Shown here: piece after piece, positions 57,512-64,000 of the stretch
How positions within the stretch are numbered: the first letter of the stretch is position 1
How the letters are laid out: each line of letters starts with the position of its first letter
Source of the DNA: Candidatus Saccharimonadota bacterium
GTDB taxonomy: Bacteria > Patescibacteriota > Saccharimonadia > Saccharimonadales > Saccharimonadaceae
DNA length: 64,000 nt
Reading direction: 5' to 3'
Assembly: GCA_009785325.1 (NCBI GenBank)
Contig: WQWN01000001.1
Location: 62,001 to 126,000 of the forward strand
Position numbers and translations under genes: made by a program
Notes under the pieces: model-generated
Seen by the model: the letters and a program-made list of their open reading frames with translations, nothing else
Databases searched by the model: none
What the model was told of the DNA's origin: nothing

Positions 57512-57577
57512 CTAGCGGAAGTGAACTTTCACTTTGGCTTGTCGTGATTGGCTGCGTACAACGATTTGTCGGGGCAT
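57512..57577 (-). CDS. Candidate 21-aa basic small ORF MPRQIVVRSQSRQAKVKVHFR
   Basis: AAAGGAGAAAACC-ATG strong SD; between rsmH and ftsL; below the ORF-track size cut-off. Confidence 0.45.
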   Translation of the reverse strand: MPRQIVVRSQSRQAKVKVHFR

Positions 57578-57612
57578 GGTTTTCTCCTTTTTTTGTTTTT
57601 GTTAGTTTGTTT

Positions 57613-58500
57613 TTATTTTTTCATAGCGACTCGGAGTTTAGCACTACGAGCGCGCGGATTGTGAACATCATAAGTTTCGCCATCAATCGGCTTTTTGGTT
57701 AGAATATGAAATTGAGATTCTAAACCTAGGTCGGCGTCGGATTTGAGGTAGTCTTTCACGAGTTTGTCTTCCAAACTATGAAAACTAATAACCCCAAATC
57801 GTCCGCCGCTCGCCAACAACTTTTGAATCAACGGTAGTGTTTCTTGGATTTCGGTAATTTCGTCATTGACAGCAATTCGGATCGCCTGAAAGATGCGTGT
57901 AGCTGGGTGTCGCCTGCTGCGAGATTTGTGCCTCGCTTGGGCGGCAACTAGTGCAGCTAGTTGGTCTGTTGTCTGGATCGGGCGAGAATTTATGATCGCT
58001 CGGGCGATTTTTGTCGCACGGGCTTTCTTTTCCTCTCCGAACTGGACGAAGATCTCAGCTAGTTCGCTTTCTCGGGCGTGATTAACGATATGGAACGCAG
58101 ATTTTGGCTGCGATTGATCCATACGCATGTCGAGCGGTCCAGATTTCGAGAAAGAAAATCCTCGGTCTGGAAAGTCGAGTTGCGGCGATGAAACTCCGAG
58201 ATCTATTAGAATGATGTCGAACTTTTGGTTCTTCTCAACTAATTTTTCAGTAGCTTGGCGGAAGCTGCTGTGGATGATCTCTGTGCCTTGTTCTGCAAAT
58301 CCCTTGAGACTTGATATAGCAAAAGCGTCGCGATCGACCAAAGTAGACTTCTCGTAACTCCTAGTCATGCTCAAAAATGCGGATGCGTGCCCACCATAAC
58401 CAGCGGTTAGGTCGAGGTACCTCTCCCCTACCTTTGGCGCGATGAGTCGCAGGCATTCTTCGAGCAAAACGGGATCATGAAGTTTCGTTTCGTTACTCAT
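57613..58500 (-). CDS. rsmH: 16S rRNA (cytosine(1402)-N4)-methyltransferase
   Basis: HDPVLLEECLRLIAPKVGERYLDLTAGYGGHASAFL, LIDLGVSSPQLD, GFSFSKSGPLDMRM. Confidence 0.95.
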   Translation of the reverse strand: MSNETKLHDPVLLEECLRLIAPKVGERYLDLTAGYGGHASAFLSMTRSYEKSTLVDRDAFAISSLKGFAEQGTEIIHSSFRQATEKLVEKNQKFDIILIDLGVSSPQLDFPDRGFSFSKSGPLDMRMDQSQPKSAFHIVNHARESELAEIFVQFGEEKKARATKIARAIINSRPIQTTDQLAALVAAQARHKSRSRRHPATRIFQAIRIAVNDEITEIQETLPLIQKLLASGGRFGVISFHSLEDKLVKDYLKSDADLGLESQFHILTKKPIDGETYDVHNPRARSAKLRVAMKK

Positions 58501-58742
58501 TCGAGACCACCCAACTGATAGTTATAGAGTGGTTTTGTTTTTGTTCTATGTTTGTTTTTGTTTATAAGTCGGTTCGCGCTAATAGTTACACTTGGTAACT
58601 CACAGCTACGCGAATTGTTGAGAGACTTATGTGTTAAAGGATTTTTCACTAGGTGAAAAATACCTTTGAGATGGAGTTTTTTGGGAGGTGTGTTTTTAAA
58701 TAGGATGTGCATCGATCTTATTTTATAGTGGTTCTCGGTCAT
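58497..58742 (-). CDS. Candidate upstream ORF (81 aa) whose TGA overlaps the rsmH ATG
   Basis: ATGA overlap at 58497-58500; AAGG SD-like; unusual N/K/H-rich composition so may be fortuitous. Confidence 0.35.
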   Translation of the reverse strand: MTENHYKIRSMHILFKNTPPKKLHLKGIFHLVKNPLTHKSLNNSRSCELPSVTISANRLINKNKHRTKTKPLYNYQLGGLE

Positions 58743-58782
58743 TTGTCCACTCACCTTATAACTATCAGATGGTTGATCTCGA
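58501..58782 (-). promoter_or_regulatory. 26-nt long-range inverted repeat (58501-58526 / 58757-58782) enclosing the uORF and covering the rsmH RBS region
   Basis: TCGAGACCACCCAACTGATAGTTATA vs TATAACTATCAGATGGTTGATCTCGA; 23 WC pairs, one G-T wobble, two mismatches. Confidence 0.8.
58636..58667. repeat. 14-bp stem hairpin within the rsmH leader
   Basis: AAAGG-ATTTTTCAC-tag-GTGAAAAAT-a-CCTTT. Confidence 0.8.
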
Positions 58783-59450
58783 GTAAGTAAGTTGTTAAAG
58801 GACTAATGGCACGTAAAACCTAGTCAGCTTTTAGGTGACTTTGATTTTAGTAGTCTCGTACCGCAGGCCAGTCTGTGAAACCGTCATTTTTTTAGTTCCC
58901 TTTCTAGTTGTTCCCACGTTACGATTAGTACCTTTTTTTGTTTTAGTGGTGTTTGTTCTTGTTTTTGCCACTGCCTCCAGTGTAAATGAGGAATTTTGGA
59001 TAAGCAATAGGATTTTTTGACTTTTATGTAGGAAAATGTGTGAATTTTTACACATTTCTGTGGAAAAGAAAGTACTCATACGGTGATACAGGGATTGTTT
59101 TAGGTGTGGAAAAGTGTTGTATTTATTGCAATTACAGCGCGACATGTGACACTGTTTATATCTGTTGTGAAGATATTCTTGCCTGCTCTTTACAGAATTT
59201 ATAACTAGATTTGCTGATACGTGGTTTATGTTGTTGAATTATTTATTATAATTGAATGTACCTGTACTTTAGTAAACTATTATTATTTATAGAATGTGTT
59301 GTGGTATTTATTGCAACAGGAGATAATATATGATGTTGTATATTTTGACACATAGCTATGAGTATGTTGCGATAGGGATGTGACCTCAGTTGAGATAAGC
59401 ACTTAGAGTAAGGTTGACTATTGGTAGTAGTATGGTTTTTATATGAACCA

Positions 59451-59476
59451 AAAACACCTTCGCGACGAGGTGTTTT
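59451..59476. terminator. Terminator hairpin downstream of the 338-aa gene (bidirectional)
   Basis: AAAACACCT-tcgcgacg-AGGTGTTTT. Confidence 0.75.
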
Positions 59477-59501
59477 GTGACTGTGTCAGTTCCCTACTCT
59501 G

Positions 59502-60518
59502 CTAGCCGCGAGGAGGTTCGCCTTCGGGATCGGAGAGAAGTTTTTTGGATTTGATCTCATAGCGTTTACCAGTGATGTTGGAGACTATATAGTCCTCGCT
59601 GAGGAGGTTTATGAACATGCCGAGGTCGTTGCCGTCCATAATGATGATAGAATCGGTTTCGTCGGTCATGAGTTCTAGGGACATTTCGTCGGCGTATTCT
59701 ATGACTTGTTTTTGAGTGATTTCACCGGGTTCAATTTTTTGGAGTTTTTTGACTAGGCCTTTTTTCTCCTGGAGGAGGTTGTCGAGAGTGAGACCCTCGG
59801 CGAAGGAGAGTTTGTAGAGTTCGGCTATCTTTTTTGCCTTTTCGTCGGCGACGAGTTGGGATTTGAAGTCGTAGTTGAAGAGTTTTTCGAATTTGGACTG
59901 GTTGAAGATGAAAATGTCGGTACCGATAATGGCGACTTGGTTATCTGCGGGGATTTTTACGCCGATGTCGGAGGAGAATGGCTCGAAAGTTTCGCCACGG
60001 AGTTCCCAGCTAAGGGTGGATTTTAGGACTTGAGATTGGGCGATTTGTTTAGCGATATAGAAATGCTTATTGTCTAGGGAAAATTTAGCGATAATGCCTT
60101 TGATGCGTTTGAAGTCGTAATCTTGCTCACTGAAGAATTCGATGTCTTTGTATTCATGCTCTAGGAGATGAACGAGAGTTTCGGCGCGGTCGACTTTTTT
60201 TAACTCTGTGCGATAGAAGACGTTTTCCTCGCCGTCGGAGAGTTCGTACTCGCGAACGGAGAGACCGGTGCCGGTGCCGGAATTGATGAAGTTTATGGTG
60301 TCGAAAAGGAAGAGGGAGCGGATTTGGGTAGTGAGATTGTCGGCGAAGCGGACTTTGTAGGGGGTGTAGTTTTTGTTGAAGAGGAAGAGTTCGATCTTAA
60401 GATCGTTTTTTATGGCGTCGGTTTGGTTTGCCCAGAGGAAGGGGTCGAGAGATGATTCTTCTGGAGTTGTGGTTATTTGAGGTTCTGTTTGTTCTGGAGT
60501 GAGTTGGTTTTCTTGCAT
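59502..60518 (-). CDS. Possible DUF4868/KwaB-like protein
   Basis: Motif-level resemblance only: NQVAIIGTDIFIFNQSKFEKLFNYD and the general architecture; no adjacent KwaA-like membrane gene. Confidence 0.4.
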   Translation of the reverse strand: MQENQLTPEQTEPQITTTPEESSLDPFLWANQTDAIKNDLKIELFLFNKNYTPYKVRFADNLTTQIRSLFLFDTINFINSGTGTGLSVREYELSDGEENVFYRTELKKVDRAETLVHLLEHEYKDIEFFSEQDYDFKRIKGIIAKFSLDNKHFYIAKQIAQSQVLKSTLSWELRGETFEPFSSDIGVKIPADNQVAIIGTDIFIFNQSKFEKLFNYDFKSQLVADEKAKKIAELYKLSFAEGLTLDNLLQEKKGLVKKLQKIEPGEITQKQVIEYADEMSLELMTDETDSIIIMDGNDLGMFINLLSEDYIVSNITGKRYEIKSKKLLSDPEGEPPRG

Positions 60519-60553
60519 ATGGAAATTATACCATGAGGAGACAACAGATGGAG

Positions 60554-61114
60554 TTATTTTTTGGGCTTTTGGACGGATGCAGTGAGGTTGGCGTAGGTGT
60601 TGTCAATAATAGCAGAGGACTTGATACCGAGAGCGTCGAGAGTACGGACGAGGTCTTCACGGACGGCTTTTGGTGTGTCGGTTTCGTCGAGTTCACTCTC
60701 GATTTTAACGAACGTGCCAAGGTTTTCGATTTTGTCGATACAGATATTAACTCCGCCCTCCATAGTTAAGGCTTGGCGTTGTTTGACAATCTCGTGACCG
60801 AGTTCAAACCCGAGATCGTTGAGGATACGGGCTGTTTCGGTATAGTCGCGGACTGCGGTGCGATGAACAACGTCGATATCAAACTTAGGGAGGTGGCGTT
60901 TGAAAATAAGGTAGTATTCGGGGGTTTTGTCGGTGTTGTGAATATTAGTGCGGATGAGAACTTTCGGCAAACTGCGGTCTGGCTTGTATCCGCGCGGAAG
61001 GAAGATACGGTCGTGCTGATAGTAAGTGTCGCCAAATTCGAGGTCGATGTCGGCGAGAGTTTTAAGGAAGTCGATTTTGTTTTTAAGTTTGGCTTTTACA
61101 CTGATGACTTTCAT
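60554..61114 (-). CDS. CYTH-domain protein
   Basis: MKVISVKAKLKNKIDFLKTL, YYQHDRIFL, EYYLIFKRH, ICIDKIENLGTFVKIESEL. Confidence 0.8.
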   Translation of the reverse strand: MKVISVKAKLKNKIDFLKTLADIDLEFGDTYYQHDRIFLPRGYKPDRSLPKVLIRTNIHNTDKTPEYYLIFKRHLPKFDIDVVHRTAVRDYTETARILNDLGFELGHEIVKQRQALTMEGGVNICIDKIENLGTFVKIESELDETDTPKAVREDLVRTLDALGIKSSAIIDNTYANLTASVQKPKK

Positions 61115-61530
61115 AGTCTAGCTCCTTTTCTAGCTTTGTTTGCCCATTCGTCGGCGAGTTCGTTGTCGGGGTCTCCTACGTGACCGCGAACCCAGACCAG
61201 TTCGGCATTTGAGTTATTGTATGCTGAGTATAATTTTTGAACAAGTTCGAGGTTTTTGATCTCGCCCTTTTTTTTCGTCCAATTGTTTGCCTCCCATGCT
61301 GGCGCCCATTTAGTAAGGACATTTATCCAGAATTCGGAGTCTGTATGGATTTGACATGGCTGGCCGCCAGCGTGCTGGATGGCAGCGAGAAGTGCGAAGG
61401 CTTCCATGCGGATGTTTGTAGTCTTCCCTGCTTCAGAGCCGAGGGCAACGGGTTCTTTATCAAGAATAACTGCGTAGCCACCTGGGCCAGGGTTTGGGCT
61501 AGCGGAGCCGTCGGTGTGGTAGATTTGCAT
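61111..61530 (-). CDS. rnhA: Ribonuclease HI
   Basis: IYHTDGSASPNPGPGGYAVIL, NIRMEAFALLAAI, IHTDSEFWINVLTKW, WVRGHVGDPDNELAD. Confidence 0.93.
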   Translation of the reverse strand: MQIYHTDGSASPNPGPGGYAVILDKEPVALGSEAGKTTNIRMEAFALLAAIQHAGGQPCQIHTDSEFWINVLTKWAPAWEANNWTKKKGEIKNLELVQKLYSAYNNSNAELVWVRGHVGDPDNELADEWANKARKGARL

Positions 61531-61578
61531 ATGGTTATTTTAGCATAGAATAGGGCGCGGGAGGTGTATAATTGTAGT

Positions 61579-63051
61579 ATGAGTAAGGTGAAACTATTGG
61601 CGAGCGCACGAGAGGTGTTTGATGAGCGACAAGTGATTCGGCTGGAGCGGGCGGTGGAGGTGGCGGCGAGGGCGCATGAGGGGCAGAGGCGAGCATCTGG
61701 GGAGAAGTATATCGCGCATCCGTTGGCAGTGGCGGAGCTTTTGATGGAGTGGCGGATGGACATTGATACGGTGGTAGCGGGGGTTTTGCATGATGCGCTG
61801 GAGGATACGGAGTTGGAGATTCGAGAGATTGAGGAAGAGTTTGGGATGGTGGTGGCGTTTCTCGTAGATGGGGTGACGAAGCTGGGGATTGCGCGGAGTG
61901 GGATGAGGGAGATTGATAGTTACTTGCCAGCGACGAGGGATAATTTGACGAAGCTTTTGATTGCGCTAGGGCAGGATATTCGGGTGGTGGTGATTAAGCT
62001 GGCGGATCGATTGCATAATTTGCGGACTTTGAAGCACTTGCCTGCTGGGAAACAGAAGAAAATTGCGAAGGAGTCGCTGGAGGTTTTTGCGCCGTTGGCG
62101 GATAAGTTGAATATGGGGAGGGTGCGGGTGGAGATTGAGGAGATTTCGTTTTCGTATATTGATCGGGCGCGGTATGAGTATTTGAAGGGGCAGTCGAAGA
62201 GGTATCTGGGGCGGGCGTCGGGGAAATTGGCGCGGGCGCGGGCGGGGATTGAGGAGGTTTTGAAGCGGGAGAAAATTGAATACGAGATGGATGGACGAGT
62301 GAAGAGTATTTACTCGCTGCACAAGAAGTTGGCGAAGACGGGGGAGAATTTGGATGCGATTTATGATCTGATTGCGCTACGGATAATTGTGGAGGATAAG
62401 ACGGATTGTTATTTGGCGCTGGGGTTGATTCATGCGATTTATCGGCCGATGGTGGCGAGGATTAAAGATTATATCGCGGTGCCGAAGCAGAATGGGTATC
62501 AGAGTTTACACACGACTGTGATTACGCCGGATGAATATATCGTGGAATTTCAGGTGAGGACGCGAGAGATGCACGAGTATGCGGAGCGGGGGCTGGCGGC
62601 GAGTTTTCACTACAATGAGCAGAAATTGACGGATGCTTATGCGCAGGGAAAAATTGCGGCGATGCCGGCGAATTTGCATTGGATTCATGATTTGCAGAAG
62701 GCGGCTGCTTTGATTGGGGCTGGGGAGGAGGTGGATTTAGAGAAGATGAAGTTGAGTATGTTTCGGGATCGGATTTTTGTGTTTTCGCCGAAGGGGGATA
62801 TTTTTGATCTGCCGGAGGGGGCGACGGTGTTGGATTATGCGTATCGGGTGCATACGGATATTGGGGATACGGCGTATGCTTTTCGGGTGAATGGGAAGAT
62901 TGTGAAGTTTGACGAAGAGGTGAAGAGTGGGGATGTAGTGGAGGTGGTGACGAGGAAGGATAAGAGGCCGAATGTGGATTGGTTAGGGAAAGTGAAGGCG
63001 CGAGGGACGAAGGGGAAAATTCGTAAGAGACTGAAGGAAGGGCGAGAGTAA
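61579..63051 (+). CDS. RelA/SpoT-type (p)ppGpp synthetase/hydrolase, short form (HD + synthetase + TGS)
   Basis: HPLAVAELLMEWRMD, VLHDALEDTE, KLADRLHNLRTL, PKQNGYQSLHTTV, TGS IFVFSPKGDIFDLPEGATVLDYAYRVHTDIG; ends after TGS. Confidence 0.92.
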   Translation: MSKVKLLASAREVFDERQVIRLERAVEVAARAHEGQRRASGEKYIAHPLAVAELLMEWRMDIDTVVAGVLHDALEDTELEIREIEEEFGMVVAFLVDGVTKLGIARSGMREIDSYLPATRDNLTKLLIALGQDIRVVVIKLADRLHNLRTLKHLPAGKQKKIAKESLEVFAPLADKLNMGRVRVEIEEISFSYIDRARYEYLKGQSKRYLGRASGKLARARAGIEEVLKREKIEYEMDGRVKSIYSLHKKLAKTGENLDAIYDLIALRIIVEDKTDCYLALGLIHAIYRPMVARIKDYIAVPKQNGYQSLHTTVITPDEYIVEFQVRTREMHEYAERGLAASFHYNEQKLTDAYAQGKIAAMPANLHWIHDLQKAAALIGAGEEVDLEKMKLSMFRDRIFVFSPKGDIFDLPEGATVLDYAYRVHTDIGDTAYAFRVNGKIVKFDEEVKSGDVVEVVTRKDKRPNVDWLGKVKARGTKGKIRKRLKEGRE

Positions 63052-63120
63052 AGGTTACTTCCCTGCTCCCTACTCAAGAGTATAATCGTACTCCTAGCGA
63101 CTTGATAATTCTGATTACTA

Positions 63121-63660
63121 CTAAAATTCGTATTTCCTCGTGCCGCCGTTATGAACGAGGTCGACACGTAGATTTCCTTTCCAAGGAAGTTTCTTGAAAT
63201 AAGCGCGAAGTGCGTGATAAACACCACCGTGAGCTACTATAAGGATGTGAGCGTTTTCTTTGTGATTTTCTTTTATCTTGTCGAGAGTCGTGTAGACGCG
63301 TTCAAAAAAATCTGTGAGGGGCTCGCCGTCAAATGTGTGTGAAGTTTGTGTATCGAAATCAAAAGAATCGTGCCAAATTTTCGCGTCGACACCGCCACCG
63401 TCACGTTCGCGAAAGTCCTCTTCGACGCGAATCTGTACGTTGTGATATTTATTGATGATTGCTGCGGTTTGGGTAGCTCGTTGATACGGGGAGGAGATTA
63501 TGATGTCAAAGGTCTCATTCTTTAACGCCTCTGCGGTTTCTTTAACTTGGTTAATTCCCGTTTCGTTTAGAGCATCGTCTTCTTCGCCGTTGGCTGTACC
63601 GTTTAGTTCTTTGATGTTTTGGTTGGTCTGACCATGACGAACGAAAGTGACTTTTGTCAT
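63121..63660 (-). CDS. Histidine phosphatase (phosphoglycerate mutase-like)
   Basis: VTFVRHGQTNQN, SSPYQRATQTA, ILIVAHGGVYHALRAYF. Confidence 0.9.
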   Translation of the reverse strand: MTKVTFVRHGQTNQNIKELNGTANGEEDDALNETGINQVKETAEALKNETFDIIISSPYQRATQTAAIINKYHNVQIRVEEDFRERDGGGVDAKIWHDSFDFDTQTSHTFDGEPLTDFFERVYTTLDKIKENHKENAHILIVAHGGVYHALRAYFKKLPWKGNLRVDLVHNGGTRKYEF

Positions 63661-64000
63661 TTTAGGAGGTCTTGGATTTTGACTCTTGTTTGCTGGGTGG
63701 TGTCGCGGTCGCGGAGGGTTACGGTGTTGTCTTCTAGGGTCTGGAAATCGATGCAGATGCAGGTGGGGGTGCCGATTTCGTCTTGACGGCGGTAGCGTTT
63801 GCCGATGTTGCCGTTGTCGTCGAATTCGCAGGCGTGGTATTTACTGAGGTCGCGGAAGAGGTCGCGGGCTTTTTTTACCAGCTCGGGTTTGTTTTTTAGG
63901 AGGGGGAAGATGGCGTATTTGATGGGGGCGAGGTTTTTGTGGAGTTTGAGGACGGTGCGGGTGTCGCCGTTTTCTAGGGTTTCTACGGTGTAAGCGTCGG
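63657..64000 (-). CDS. glyS: Glycyl-tRNA synthetase, C-terminal part (truncated by window end)
   Basis: Translated by hand: LHKNLAPIKYAIFPLLKNKPELVKKARDLF...DDNGNIGKRYRRQDEIGTPTCICIDFQTLEDNTVTLRDRDTTQQTRVKI. Confidence 0.88.
   Translation of the reverse strand, partial: DAYTVETLENGDTRTVLKLHKNLAPIKYAIFPLLKNKPELVKKARDLFRDLSKYHACEFDDNGNIGKRYRRQDEIGTPTCICIDFQTLEDNTVTLRDRDTTQQTRVKIQDLLK

Noticed and set aside
59040-59320. AT-rich stretch with TTTTCCACA (DnaA-box-like) motifs near 59061 and 59104 and the repeated TATTTATTGCAA (59120, 59305): possible origin
   Set aside because: Only near-consensus boxes, no dnaA nearby, and + strand G-richness appears unchanged on both sides; similar TTTTCCACA also occurs at ~28105 and ~50543.
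52700-63070. Recurring CCCTGCT(CC) near gene ends/starts (e.g. ~52713, 55959, 61430, 63062)
   Set aside because: Short motif, could be chance or lineage codon/oligomer bias; needs a genome-wide count before any claim.
1-64000. CRISPR arrays, transposases/IS ends, prophage
   Set aside because: No spaced repeat arrays, no transposase/integrase motifs and no phage structural genes recognised on reading.

Overview
Window of a small, gene-dense bacterial genome that reads like a CPR/Patescibacteria member, most likely Saccharibacteria (TM7). That is an inference from gene content and the standard code with TGA stops; no 16S is present. Contents: a + strand housekeeping run (nrdD/nrdG, ABC transporter, RNA methyltransferase, gpsA, UvrD-type helicase-nuclease, dus, smpB, xth, sortase, gltX, two histidine kinase/response regulator pairs, der, pth, dprA, topA, a sigma4-HARE regulator, a VirD4/TraG-like ATPase), then a minus-strand division/cell-wall cluster (rsmH-ftsL-ftsI-mraY-ftsW-murG-ftsQ), RNase HI, CYTH, a possible DUF4868/KwaB-like protein, a short RelA/SpoT, a histidine phosphatase and a partial glyS. 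Three tRNAs (Gln-TTG, Leu-CAA, Glu-CTC) are present. No CRISPR array, rRNA or transposase was seen. Most notable: (1) an apparent ~316-nt structured ncRNA on the minus strand (about 41199-41514) with a perfect TTGACA-17-TATAAT promoter and a perfect intrinsic terminator; (2) a set of solitary minus-strand genes of unknown function inserted between + strand genes, four with near-consensus promoters and all with their own terminators, one flanked by a 20-bp perfect direct repeat; (3) a complex leader upstream of rsmH/ftsL with repeated A/C-rich tracts, short ORFs, and a 26-nt long-range inverted repeat covering the rsmH ribosome-binding region. All homology calls come from motif recognition only; no searches were run.
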